DNA of 64,000 nt from Kryptolebias marmoratus (Eukaryota; Chordata; Actinopteri; Cyprinodontiformes; Rivulidae). Made by a program: the position numbers and the translations under genes. Shown piece after piece: positions 20,001 through 33,800 of this stretch (position 1 is the first letter of the stretch; each line of letters starts with the position of its first letter). The stretch is from the NCBI RefSeq assembly GCF_001649575.2, contig NC_051439.1:13049591-13113590 (forward strand), given 5' to 3'. The notes under the pieces are model-generated. The model had not been told where the DNA came from, did not search any database, and saw only the letters and a list, made by a program, of their open reading frames with translations.

Positions 20001-22386
20001 TACAATTTCAGGACATGGAGGGAGTTTCTAACTGGCTTAATAACGAAGGTAAAATTGGCCGTTCTTCGTGTGTTCAGTTGCTCGTAAAGTTGAATTTGAT
20101 TTAACAAATATGTTTTGTTTTTCCCAGCTCTGGGACAGATGCACACAGACGGCAGCACTCACAGCAGTAGCGGCAGCTTCCACAGCAGCAGGGGACCTTT
20201 AGGGGTTCACAGTTCCTGGTCAGAGCCCCTGGGTCGAGGCGCGCACCCTCACCACAACCAGCACCACCCGCATAACCAGCTTCCCTCCAGCGCCGACTCA
20301 TACAGGGAGAACAGCCCCGGAGCAGATTTCCAGCCTTTCCACAGCAGGGAGTTGAAGCTTCCTGCATCCAAACCCAGCACAGACAAGAAGAAGAAAACAC
20401 TGAGAGACACAGTCCCACCTCTGTGTGCGTCCAGACTCAAGCCTATCAGACAGAAGACCAAAAACGCAGTTGTAAGATTTTGCACACAGTTATTTTTGTT
20501 TGTTTTTGTTAGAGCAGTTGAGATGCCTAACTTTGAATTTCGGCCTTCCAGGTGAGCATCCTGGACAGTGGTGAAGTGTGCATGGAGTTGTTAAAATCCC
20601 AAACTGGGCAAGAAAGGGTCAAAGAAGTCCTACGGATTTCCTGTGATGGCTCAATGGTACTATTACTGTTTTTGCACTGAGAAAAACATGCAGGAAGTCA
20701 ACAAATACGGACTGGGTACATGATGGCATATGAACTGTACCTTAATATTATCATTTATTCCAGGTGACAATATACCAGCCTAACGGCGGAAAGGGTTTTC
20801 CTGTGCTGGACTGCCCTCCAGCTCCACCAGAGGATATTCTCATCTGCAGCTACGAGGACCTTCCAGGTATTTAAATGGAGATGCCACGCCCCAAAAATGT
20901 TGGCTGATTTAAAATAAGCTGTCATGATTCATAAAAATGTTTTTTTTTCTCAGAGAAATACTGGAAGAAGTACCAATATGCCTCCAAGTTTGTGCAGCTT
21001 GTGAAATCCAAGACGCCTAAAGTGACGCTTTACACTAAATATGCTAAAGTGATGCTGATGGAGAACTCCCCCAACGCAGACCTTGAAGTTTGCTTTTACG
21101 ACGGTGAGCCAAGAGATGCGTTGTAAACACGAGATTCCCACCAAAACGGCGGCTGGACTGAGCCTTTCTTTGTCTGTGTCGTGCAGGAGCGAAAACCCAC
21201 AAGACATCAGAACTGGTGCGAGTCGTGGAAAAGAGCGGGAAGTCGTACACCGTGAAGGGGGAGGTGGGGCTGAGTGGTCTGAGTCCAGAGAGCAGGACGT
21301 ATGTGGAGTTATCTGATGAAGGCCATAGCATGTGTTTGTCACTAGAGGCCGCTATTGCAGCAGAGGAGCAGCGGAGCCCCAACAAAGTCCCTTTTTTCCC
21401 CATAACTATTGGCAGGTGAGAGAAATACTCTTCCTGTCTTAATGGTATGAATGCTGATTCAGAACTCACACTGCTGTTTTCATGTTTAAAATGTCTTATG
21501 CACATCGTTTTTGACATCCCATGTCTTTTCATGCAGCGTTTTTTGTTTAGTCTCATTTTGCACATTTTAACACTCGGCGTTCACACAGAAAATGCCAATT
21601 TCTTTTTTCTTTTTTTTTAAACGACTTGTCATGTCTTATTCCTCACAGGAGACCTGCCAGCTCAGACTCTCCGTCCTTAGTGCCCGTGGCCTCGCAGCAG
21701 GCGCCTCAGGATGCAGCTTCACCTCCTAAACCTCCACAAATCACTCCTTCAGTAAGTGCCTCAGCCTACAGGATCCACAAACAGGCTTCTCGGTGTAATT
21801 TGACAGATTTATTTGGAGTTATTATTTGTAAAATGTCTGAAAACGTTTGTTTCCAGATGATTTCCTACGACGGGTCTGATTTCACCACAGCCAGCCTGAG
21901 TAAGAAATGCTCTCCGCTGCAGCAGGACTTGGCTCAGAGCGCAGGGAAGGTGGTGAAGTCAATATTTGTGCCCAATGTTGGATGGGCATCACAGGTACTG
22001 GATTCACAATTTAACCTAATGCTCTGCTGTCGAAGATTTGATTTATTTGTTTTAATAACGACTGGGTTTGTTTGTTCTTTTCACCCTGAAGCTGACGAGT
22101 GGGGAGGTGTGGGTGCAGTTTAACGACGGCTCTCAGCTGGTGGTTCAGGCAGGAGTTTCCTGCATCACGTACACGTCTCCAGACGGGAGGATAACCAGGT
22201 AAAAGATCTGAACGCTGATGTCGCCGTCCCCTCCGACGTTTCGGCACTGGCGTTAAGAAGTGTCCTCTCCGCAGGTATAAGGAGAACGAGAAGCTGCCGG
22301 AGCACGTCAAGGAGAAGCTGCACTGTCTGTCGACGATTCTCGGCCTGCTGGCAAACCGGACAGCACGTCACCCCCCGACTCATTAA
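17032..22386 (+). CDS. plk4: Polo-like kinase 4 (serine/threonine kinase of centriole duplication)
   Basis: Fifteen coding exons: 17032-17061, 17816-17911, 18218-18313, 18669-18783, 18905-19880, 19957-20048, 20128-20471, 20552-20656, 20764-20866, 20954-21103, 21187-21415, 21649-21751, 21857-21994, 22092-22198, 22275-22386. They join to 931 aa (human 970). Kinase motifs: GKGSFACVY at 19-27, VAIKM with Lys41, HRDLTLSN with Asp136, DFG with Asp154, Thr170 in the activation loop, and SPE at 179-181. DSGIAT at 285-290 is the beta-TrCP phosphodegron that limits PLK4 level by autophosphorylation. A Ser- and His-rich linker follows, then the polo-box half (cryptic polo boxes and PB3, about 580-925). 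PLK4 phosphorylates STIL and starts procentriole assembly. The long exon 5 carries most of the kinase domain, as in other vertebrates. No key residue is missing. Confidence 0.97.
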
Positions 22387-22660
22387 ACACTTGCAGCAGA
22401 GCCCTGAAAGTAGCATTATTAATTTCCCTTTATCACCTCATTTGTCTGCAGTCCCTGTAAATATACCTTCTATGTGTTGGTCAGTTTTACATGTACAGAG
22501 GATTATGAAAAGAGTTTTATTTTTGTTACCTGACTGTTGTATAGTGTCTAAAATAGCTCTGTTAGAAAAGCTTTTTTTACTTGCTTCATATCTATGAACT
22601 ATGTGACTGATGGATGTGGATACAATAAACATCTGGAGGCTGAAGAATTTCAGAACCCAT
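22387..22660 (+). other. plk4: plk4 3' UTR with AATAAA
   Basis: Short non-coding region after the plk4 TAA; AATAAA at 22624-22629 is the likely polyadenylation signal. The itpk1 3' UTR begins about 110 bp further on the opposite strand, so the two genes are tail-to-tail. Confidence 0.65.
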
Positions 22661-22772
22661 GTTTGTAGTTTCCTCTTTTAAACACTATCTTTACAATGAA
22701 AGAAATTAAAACTTAAGGAACATATAATTGGTAAAGAGACAGTATGAATTAGAACAAAGCAGGTTTCACATG

Positions 22773-24832
22773 TTTATTTTGCCGGATGAATTGGCCCTTT
22801 AAAGAAACAAACAAGAAAAAAAAAAGGTTTAAATTGTGAATTCTTAATTACAGAAATTATACAAAACGTACTGTACGGATGGATGTTAGCCTAGGAGCAT
22901 ATAAACATTGTACAAGACACCCAAGAAGTAAACATTCAGGTGGAAGCTGGGAACATGACACCGTCTGGGTTGCAGAGGGTTTCCACTGGTAAGAATAAAA
23001 TCTTATTTTACCGTTTAGAACAACAAAAGGACACAGGATAGTGGTGTGCAGAGCTATCAGCCGCCTGAACCTGCTGTAAATGTTAAATAGGGGATTTTAT
23101 GTGAAAAACACCCCCCCCCCAACGTTGCTGTTACCTTTTTGTCCCAAAGAGACGCAGGGAAACGTTTCCACAGTTACATTTATTTATGATCACGGGGGCG
23201 AGGAAGTCTCCCGAACAATAACGAACACTCTGGGAGAACGGAGGAAGCAGCAGGCTCAGAGAAATGTTTCGGTCTGTCCAAACAGAAGGCTGATACCCCT
23301 TTTAGATTCACAAGCTCGTCTGTCCCTTTTACCACCAGTCTTACTGCTCCTTGAGTACAACATCACCGCTTTCATGCCATTTATATAAAACATTTTCCCC
23401 CATAAAATCTCAATAAAATAAAGTTACTCTTTATAGATGTCAAGACAAAAGTATTAACAAATTGGAGTAAAAAATAAAAAATCTCACAGTGAACACTGGG
23501 AACGAGCTGGACCTCCTCCCACTACTTTTCCCCTTTTATTTCCCCCCTAAAAAAGTGACTTAAATACAGCAGCTGGAAGAGAAAACAGATGTGAGCTCCG
23601 AGCAAACGGACCCACTTTACTGCTGACTTGGTTAACAGAAGCGCTAAAGTGTCATACGGCCGAGTAACTCACTTAACGATCGCAAAAAAATGTTCAATCG
23701 GCAGCTTCTGTGGGTGTCTTTTCACGCGTACGACCTACGCGTTCTTTTAAAAAAAATTAATTCAAAAGGTGACAAGTTCTGCAGCAGCTCTAAATTCGTC
23801 TCATCGTGTTAAGCGATTTAAGACCTAAAAGAGACGTGGTGATTCTGTTTAAGGAGGCTAACCCATGAAGGGATGTGAGAAATTTCATAAAATCTCACTG
23901 GAATATTGAAACAAATCACGGGATTTCTCCGAAACGACAACTGCAAGCAGAAAAAAAGGGGAATGTGATCCTCAAACTGAGACTAAAAGGATGTTTGTTT
24001 GTTGGACGCTGAACGTCTGGCACCTGACGGGACAAAAAAAAAATAAAAATAAAGACCTGCACGTGTAAAAAAGAAACTTGGTCACGTGGTCATGGAGTGT
24101 TTTATTTTTTCTCCTCCATTTTTTACTGCTTAAATATTGTTTTTTTTGTTTAAAATTTTTTTTTTTTTTTTATACAAAGTAAAACTGATGGCACTTAGAA
24201 AAATAAACAGCTCGCTTTTTTGTTCTGTAGCTATCTGATCCCGATGTTCTCGGGCCCCGCTCCACAGCAGCCCGAGGTCTGCGGAGTCGCGTTCAGACGC
24301 CCGGCCGTCTCTTTGCGTGCCACCCCCACGCTACCCCCGCCCCGCGACTTCTCAGCGTCGTCAGTGGTTTCCAACTGGAAACTTCGTTGCAGCGTAAATG
24401 TGCCTGCGTGTAAATGTTGTTGTTTTGTTTTTCTCGTGTGGGTTGTACATTGCACATTTAGTGGTGAGGCTCTCTTCAATCTGGATTTATTTATTTATTT
24501 ATCATTAGCTACCTCATCTGGACCCTTTTTATTACAGAAATCTCACACAAGAGAGAAAAATCAGCTATTAGGCAAGAGTTCCCAAAAAGTTCACATTACA
24601 GTACTGTTAAAGTCTCATCAGACGAAACGAAACAAAACATACAAAAGGCAGAGAGGAAAAAAAAAAAAAAAAGCTTACACCCAATCACCAATATTTTCAG
24701 TAACTATATAGGAAAAGGCTTTTTGATTAGATACATATTAACATCATAATTAATCTGATTATTATTCATTATTATTCTTGTCACCACTGTAATCTGTTTG
24801 TTCGGGGATTAAACGGTAAGGAGGGAGGTCAG
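22773..24832 (-). other. itpk1: itpk1 3' UTR
   Basis: About 2 kb of non-coding sequence after the itpk1 stop on the minus strand. AATAAA on that strand (TTTATT at 22773-22778) is a candidate distal polyadenylation signal; nearer hexamers also exist, for example around 24485-24500. There are several A- or T-rich tracts (24150-24175, 24655-24675) and a GC-rich patch at 24230-24350. Open frames here show no protein similarity. Confidence 0.5.
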
Positions 24833-27800
24833 TCACTGGGAGGAAGCCTTGGTAGCTATCGTGGAGACACAGTGCTGCTGAAAGTTTGGAGACACGGCCG
24901 AGTTGCAGCCCAGTCTCTGCAGCTCTTTGCCCCTCATGCTGCCGCAGCAGCCTGAAGGCGGCGGGGCGGAGCTGGGTACCGTGGCGCTCACCGGCAGGCC
25001 TTTGGGCTGCTCGCCGCCGGGGGCGAAGTCAGGGCTGTGGCTCTGCAGCACGCCGCTTATGTGGTTCAGCAGGTCGTTGAAAAACTCAGGGACGCCCTCA
25101 TAACCTGGAAACACAGGAGAGCGACTCAGGGCTGTTTTAGGAAAACAAATACACACCGACAATATAAAGCTTCACCTAAGGTATAAGCCTGCAGCTGAAG
25201 CCACGCATCATTGGAACACAGCTATAAATCAAGGATGTGTTTAACTCCAGTTTAAGCAGATTCATACCCAAACTTTTATAAAGTCTTTGAAGTCATCAGA
25301 AAAGAAAAACACCCATGGGTCCATTAATATTTCTTTGTGAAGACTCCTTCACAAGCAGTGGCTGCATACAGTCTGAAACCCTTTGGGATAACCAAATAAT
25401 GGGTTTCCTCCTTATGATGTTTTCCCAGGCCTTTACTGCAGCCGTCTTCAGTTGTTAAAGCTGAATAATTTTTCTCTTCGTCCCTTTCAAAAGCTCCCGG
25501 TTTGCTTTTGATGTAATGTTTATCTGCACAGCGAAGCACTGTAGTCTTTATATTATAATAAATCTATATTCATTTCTGTAAATCCTTCTTAGGAGTTGAA
25601 CGCATTCCTTACTTGGCTGGATTATATAAAGAAGTCCTTTATATAAAATCATGGAATTTATTATATGATAAATCAACTACTATCATTATCTGGATATTCA
25701 GGTCTATTTTATTGATAATAATGTATTTTTTCCTCTGCAATGTATCGACATGGCATTTACTGGTTTTAACTCCTAGTTAGTTTGGGTACTTTTAATACTT
25801 TTATTCAAAAAATGTTTTAGCTGCTTCAATAACGAACCCACTACGAGGTCAACTCACACCAGCTTATGATGAAGCTTTTAAGTTAGCTGTTCAAGTGTTT
25901 TACATAAACTTTAAACCATTATATGTATATATAAATAACTTCAAATTAAAGCAAAGTTACGATATTAAGCCAATGGTTAATAAATAATTGCTACAGGCAT
26001 GTTTAAATAAAACTGCTCTCCGGTTTATGTGGAAACATTACAGGAAAGAAGGATTTCCCAAACATGGAAAAGAATGGCGGCACGTACCAGGGAATGCGTT
26101 GATGTCGATGACTGCATGCTGTCCTGTTTGGTTGTTGATGATCACGTCGATGCCGAACAGAGACACACCCAGCGCCTGTCGCAACGACCTGGACAGCTCC
26201 CTGATGACATCATCACTGGGCGGCTGAGACACTCCCTCGACGTTTTCTCTCTGAGGCGATCCGAATGTTAGACAGGTGTTTTAACAACAAAGCTCATAAA
26301 TAATGCAAAAGAAAAAAATAACTTCATCGGATGAAATTGTGGACATACCGAGGTCAAGTCTGAGGATGACTCTGGTTTGGAAACATTGTGGCTGTTGAAG
26401 AAAATGGCTTTCCTGTCTGGAAAGGGAACAGAAGACAACAGTGAGGCAGATTTTATTTTTTTGAGGGCACACCTAAACACAGTTCCAATCATGGACAATA
26501 GGTGGCAGCAGAGCTCAACTGTTTCCAAAGAGTTTTAAAAAAATCATTTCAGGAACAATGTGATTGTTTACAGATTTGAATACCTGGTGCAATAAACTTT
26601 TAAAAGACAGAGACAAATGAGACAGGATAGATTGGGTTGATTAGTTTCTCCTTTTCTTTATTTTCACAGAAAAAAAGGAAGGAGAGAAAATAAAGGAGAT
26701 GAGGGGAAATTAAATTCAATCATTGTACAAATAAACATGCCTCTCAGCACATAATCTGTCATGGAAACAACATTTTAGATCAGCTCTTTCACTGTCTTTT
26801 TGTAAAGTTTGAACTTAGAGAGAGGAAAACCAGAAGGAAGGCTGGATGTAAAGACCGCCACCAAATTTCTTCTTAAAGTCTAACCTGGTTCTCTTTGATG
26901 CATCCTTTGCCACTGCTGTATAGGCACAAAATGCTTAATGCTGCAAAGAACAAAGATTTAAGCCCTGTGAGGGTGCACTGCTGTGGAATGCTGCTTTTTG
27001 TGTTTTGACAAGGGCCAAATTTTCCTGTCTTACCGCTCTGCATTCCAGTCTGAAAGCAACTGTTCTCTCTGCACAGGAAGTCTACTACACTGATGACGAA
27101 ACTGGTTTGCATGAGGGCCTCTACTGTAACACATGCAAATGCCGGAATCATCCGTGTCATGGGACAGCCCTGCATTCAAAACATCACCGGTGAAGCTGCT
27201 GACATGTTTATGAGGGGAAAGCCTCCCTACCTATGTTTACTTTCAACAGCATGTGCAGACAGGATAGAACTCGATTGCAGTCTGCCTCACCCCTTAAAAG
27301 GGCAAAAAGGTCCAATCACGGGGACTATAAAGCCTTTTTATGAGGTCTTTTATTGGGTAATTTAAACAAGCTGTGCGGATTGTACAGACGGATCAGGGTG
27401 GCTGTTAGCAGCCTTTGGACTTGACTCGCTCTGCTCACCTGCAGGTCCAGAGGGGAAGTTCTTCAGGGAGGGTCTCTCCACCACAGTGTAGGACTCTCCC
27501 ACCACAAACACCTTGTAGAGGACCGCGTTGTGGTTGATGAAGCTCTGGATCACGCAGGGAGGCTTCACCTCCTTCAGATCTTCTTCGCTGAAGACGATGG
27601 CCATCTGGGAATGGAATAAAAGCAGTCAAAACCAAAACACTTCATCTGATTTTGTCGTTTGAGTTGAGTTAATTGACAATCCTGCATTGGGACAAACCCT
27701 TTTTCATAGAAACAGTAAGGGTGTGAGCGACCTTTGAACCCTGCAGCCTCTTACCTCATGGGAGTTGGTGCCATGAGCCACCCGCGTTTTGCAAACTGCC

Positions 27801-30800
27801 AAACAAAAAATTAAATTAGTAAAGCTGACCAAAAAAAAAAGCCAGGCAATGAGCTACTTTGAGTCATAACTAAAGACATGAACGCAGAAATGTAGCAGCA
27901 TTATATGTCATTTAACAAAGGAAAAAAAAATGGATCAAAGATTTATGCTAAGTTTACGTAGAGACACTCACTGAAGGGGAATGTGAGACCTTGCCTCCTG
28001 ATCTGCTCCAGCACATCTGGGCTGCACTCTGAGTTCAGGACCATGAATGGAGGAGAGCAAATCCTCTCATCTAATCAAAAGAAAAGCAGAGGAGGGAAAA
28101 GAATGAAGGTGGGCGGCAACGATAAACAATCCAAGGCAAGCAGGAATAGATTTATGGTAGAGAAATGTTTTTCAGCAGACAACCTGCTTTCTTTTTTTTT
28201 GGTACATTCATATTGGGAATGACGTTCCTGGAAAAACAATCCTTGAAATTTCCTCATAAAAACTGCTCATACCCTGCAAAAAGTTAAAAATCCAAAGACA
28301 TTTTTCAGACTAATAAGCCGAGGAGAACATGGGTATTAATCACTTGACACGTCTAATTCAAATGTCCAAAAATCTACAAGTTATAACATAAATGTAAGGT
28401 GGGTGTAACAGATACTGTGTAATGAGAGGTAGACGAGTTTGTTTCACATCTTTGGTGATTTAACAAATTTGTCTTTATTCATAATTAATTCATGTGACCT
28501 GTTTGCAAAACCAAGACAGTCAAGGCCATGAGAACTTGTTTGGGAGGAAAGAAGTGGAAGACATCACATGCAGTCATGCTTCTGTTGCTTAAGAAAACAT
28601 TGCGATGACTTGCATTCATTTCCATAAACCACAGTCACTGCCCGCTTGCCCCTCGCATTAAATGAAAATAAAACGCAATGTTTAAAAAACGGGAATTTGT
28701 CTTTTTTTTTTTGAAGCATCAAGATGACAGTGATGCGATCATAAACACAGATTCCAAATGAAGGATCACAGATCACCCACACACAGCCAATTTCTCAAGC
28801 TGACGTTACGGAGCCATCATATCCATCAGTCAGATTTCACCAGTCGCCTAGCAGCAAACAAAACAAGTGCAGTTACGGTATAAAGAGGCCACAGTGTTAT
28901 TAACTGCAAATATTTGGCCTCTTTTCACCTGACATCAAACAAATCTGATTACATTACAATTTAAGATCATGTCTTGCAGCAAGGGGTCATGTTCTGGTTT
29001 GGTCTAATTCTCCATCTTAGTTACAGTCAGCCCGAATAAGAAAGAAAAAGTACACCTTCTTTCAGTTCTAAGGTTTCTAAATGAGGCAACTACAACCTCA
29101 GAGGGAAAAGGGGAAAAAAGAGCACATGACACGATACTTTGTCGGTACTTATTTTACACAAACAAGCTGCAGAAACAAAAAGGAAAACTAAGAAGAGCCA
29201 GAGATCATCATGTGTCGTGTGTTAGCACACACCTGAAAGCTCCAGAGCAGGAAAAAAAAAAAAAAAAATCCCCAAACTTCTGCTCCGCTCACTTGTAAAA
29301 CAAGGAAGTCAGAGCTGGAGTCGGCAAACTGCTAATGACAGACGCACAATAGAAACATGGCGGTCTTTGTGCGGCGGGGGCCTCAGAGGTGGCAGGGGGC
29401 GCTCTGTTTCCACTCCTGCTGAGTTCAGGGGAATCTTATTTGCCTACATCAACTCCAGGGCTGAGCGCGGGACTGGTGTCTGTCGTTATCACAGACGAGA
29501 AGTGTTTAAAGATCCAGCAGAGCCAACAGGAGTCCAGGGACCATCATTTCTCTGTGGCTGTGAGGCCACCTCATGATGGTTTGAGGTGGTGATTATTTTT
29601 GATTTACAAAAAAAGAAAGAAAAAGTTCTTTCACATTCTGCTTATTGGTAACATTTCAGACGCTCCCAGGAGTTGACGGGAGGCCTAATTGAATTGGCTC
29701 GACATAATCAGAGATGGCACACACCTGTCTGTAGTGTCAGATTACATTTTCTATGACAGGAAACGAAAGTCTGCTCAGGAAAAAAAGTGAAATGGATGCA
29801 AAATAAAACAATGTACATGATGTCCAGAGAATTCAGGGTCTCATGGTGGGTCAGAAATGAAAATTTCAACAAAACTCAAAGCACACTTTCAAGAAAACAA
29901 AGTTAAACTTTGTGATAGTCTTTGAGTGAGCCATCCGGACTCTGAGTACCTCTGAGATGATGTTGAAGAAGTCCGGTTGTCTTCATTTAAACCCAATATG
30001 ATTACCACACCATGGATTACTGAAACACTTATGCTTCTTATCCAAAGTAAAGAATTAATAAAAGATGATGTAAAAGGTTCTGAATACTTATTAAAAGGGA
30101 CATTGTTGTAGTTCTCTTAAACAAACTGACAAAAATGTAGTTTTTACTTTGTTGTTGTGGATTATTGTCAGTAGAATCTCAGGGGGAGAAGAAGAAGAAT
30201 TGAGCCAATTTCACACAGAATAATACAAATACCCTCCTTTTGATGTTTCTGCAAAATCAAATTCTTCTCAGTTCGGCTGCTGTTTTCACACTTTTTACGA
30301 AACAAATTTCCAAACAGGAAGGCTTACTCAAATAAATGCTTTAAAGCAAGCCAAAACAGATCATCCACGGCTGAGAGCTTTTCTGATTTCAGGCGTTTTA
30401 TGACAGACAGCAGCAGAATTATTATTTCCCCCCTCCCTTCACAGGCAGATACTTGCTCTGACTTTCCCCCTGAGCAGCTGGGTCTGTTCCAGCTCCGGTT
30501 CTCGAACCAGGGCCGTGCTGAACGCAGGAAACCTGGAAGTTTACTCATCCGTCATCCCTGCTCCTCACGCTGAGGTTATTTTACCAGGACGAGAACAGCT
30601 GCTTAATGTCCTCCAGAAAACAATCTGATGGGGAAACATCCCCCCCCCCCATATTACGTCACCGAGTTCCCAAAGGCTGGTGGTGTTAAAATGTGTCAAA
30701 CAAAACCCGACAGAAGATCCAAACCTTGTCAAACGGAAAACATTTCAAAGTTCCAGGCAAATTATTTATAATAAAGACAGAAAGGGATGGTGGAAAAGAG

Positions 30801-33800
30801 CGTGTGGCCAAGTTTTTAAAGAGTGAGAATGCTTGGCTCTGGTTGATGCTTCAGGGATACGGGCTGGTGAGGAGGATCAATCTCTGGCTCTGTCTAAACA
30901 CTGCATGCTTGCAGCAGACCAAGCGGAGCCAAGGACGACATTTACGGGACCTGACAACGACATGCTCTTTAAATGTTACTGTATGAATACACCGTTTATT
31001 TTTATTTTATCTGCTGCGTTTCCTCATTTGTTCACGAATAGTTCACCAAATCAAGAAACTCGCAGATGTAACTGAGAATGAGATCCTCATTAGGTGTGTT
31101 GCAACACCAGAGATGCGGGTCTCATCCTCTTTTGGGTTTGGGCCATAAAGAGAACAACAGGCAGCCAACTTCATTTGAATGACTTTACTTCTGTTTAGGC
31201 AAAAAGCTGAACTCCTGTTGCTATTTAGAGCTCGTTTCCAAGACGCGCAAGCATCCAGTCTTAAGGCTCATTCTGTGCTCCTGCGGGGCAAAGATGTCAG
31301 ATTTTTAATTTTCTAAATTGAACTCCAAACAGTGTTCTTTTAAAGACCATTGCCTTTCTCAACTTGTTGCTCTAAAAGGTTTCAGGTTTAATTAGAACCG
31401 AGTTACTTATGCATTCCTCACCCCTACATAATGAAAAATGAAGTACTCCTTTCCCAGATATAAGTATGACAGCATGAGGCACCTTAGTGTTTGTCTTACA
31501 GGCTGCTGCTATGATTAAATATTACCAATTTAATAAACTGAGGCGTTTGTCTGTTCAGGTTTCACTCAGGCATAGATGAACACTAGCACAGGGTCCTCAG
31601 CACACTTTCCTCAATGAACAAAGCAAGCTTTAAGTTTGACCCGAAGGAATGCCATTCAGGAGAAGCCTTTCACTTTCCAGGCAAAAAGAAATGAGCTTCG
31701 AACGCAGAGCTAGGCTGTTGTTTTATGGGAGAGCTGACTGTTTAAGAAATTAAAACTCCTGTAAACAGGAACCAGTGGATTCCACCAAGTAACATAAACA
31801 ACCACCTTTTTCTGGCTCGCATAGGAAACATAAAAAAAAACAAAAAAACAACCCCATATTAGACGACAAAGCAGCACTGAAGTTCCACGACACTGATCCA
31901 TTAGTGCTCATGCGACCAGAGTTAGACCGTTTTATATTAAACATGACAGAAAACGACCCAATTCTTGCACTTCCTATTAATATTCCTACTTAAACAGTTT
32001 AGAGGAGAGAAGCTAGACGGACTAAAACTGAGGCCTTTTAGCATCAAGAGGCCACTCGACTGATAAAACGAGGTTCGCTTTTCCACAAAAAGGACAAGCG
32101 CACCTCAAGTGCTTCCTCCCATTGAGTGGTATTCTGAGTCATGCAGAACACTGCAGCCTTTCTCTGGGTTTTCAGGACTGGGTTGCCTTGGCAGCTGATA
32201 CAGGACTCCGTGGCCTCCTATGATAAGGAGGAGGAAGTAGCTCTGAACTAAGACACTCCTACACCATCCTCTGTTTTACCCATATGTTAACTCGGTTCCC
32301 ACAGTTTCCCTTGTTTCAGTAAAAAAATTATCACATGCTTACTGCATTTTGTGCGACAGGATTTTAAAGGCTTAGCCTCTACAGGTTTGGTATGCAGACT
32401 TGTAAGCAGAGTGAGAACTACTTGCATTAATGGCAATAAAAAGAGCTGCCCATAAACTCTGCTGTCTTCCACTTTAAACCTTTTGCACGCAGCACAACAG
32501 AGTGATGCTGCTTACTCTAGTTACGTAACAGCCGTCAAGTCTGTTTGGATGAAAAGTCCTCTTCCTATGGTTCTATTTTAAGAAAGCTGCGACGAAGCCG
32601 ACGTGCTGAAAAGCCTCTGATCCACAGCTCTGACACCAGCCTGTAGCCCCTCTCTCTCTCACACACACACATGCGGAGGCTCGGTGAACGGATAATTTAC
32701 AGGTTTACATTCTCTGACATGTGGGGAGGTGAGGAAACTGTAGATGAGTCACAGGTTTGTTTACTGTGGGTTTATATCCAGAGTGCAACATTTGTCGTCA
32801 CCGCTTCCAGCTAAAACGCGCTGCCCACTGATCAGCTAATGTGTGCTCAGTAATTGGGGGAACCGGACCGACTAGAAAGCAATCTTTGATACATCAAAGA
32901 GAAAAACAGAACCAGGTTTACGCTGGGTTCAGACAAGGAGAAATTAAGAGTTACTGTAGTGTGCGATCACAGCATAGACCAGAGGAGTTTATCATCTGCA
33001 TGAAAGCATCAGGTGGAATATTTCAAGTGCCATTTTTCACAAATGCGTCTCCTCTGGAAGAGACGAGGAAAGCCAGAGATCCTGCAGTTAATTTCCCTAT
33101 ATTAGAAACATTTAGTAAAGCAAAAAGCTGTAGCGTTACTTTGTTTTAGACAGCTTCTGCTTTTCTACAGCATAAATTAGCACGGGAAGGAAGGAACAGA
33201 GACACGAGTACAGCTTTATCTCACAGCTGCAAGCTGAATCTATCAGAGAGCAGCACGCTGAACTTAATATAATGGTGACGGTGCAGAACGGCTAGGATCA
33301 GATTTCTTCGCCGTGGACTTTGTTTGCACAACTGTTTGACGTCAACCTGAGAAAACAAATTTGTTTTGTGATTGGTTCAGTAAATCTAACCGGTTTGGGT
33401 TTGTTTTTTATTTATTTTTTTCCCCCCCTCAGCAAGAAACAAGCTCGGAGTGAGACGGAGCCACTGAAATGTTTACCCTGCATGCATCTTTCTATCCTGT
33501 GGATGAGTTGGTAGGACTTGCAGCGGTCCAGAAGAGTCCGGATGGCCGGAAGAGGATCCAGGACTATAGTCTCAGGGTGGGCATCGATGTAGTCCTGAAA
33601 AAATAAAAGGACAGAAACAGACGTTTGATAACATCTCAATCTAGAATGACTTGTGATGAATAATTATTAATTTTTCGATAAAACAATGAAAGTCAGAACT
33701 AGCAAGTGGAACATAAAATAAACTGATCATTAAACAAGAAAAGTGACCCTGCTGGATCTGAATAATTAAACACATTTTTAAAGGCAGCACTAGATGACGT

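Noticed and set aside
24220..24711. 163-codon plus-strand open frame in the itpk1 3' UTR
   Set aside because: It ends in poly-lysine from an A-run, shows no similarity, and lies antisense to a transcribed 3' UTR.
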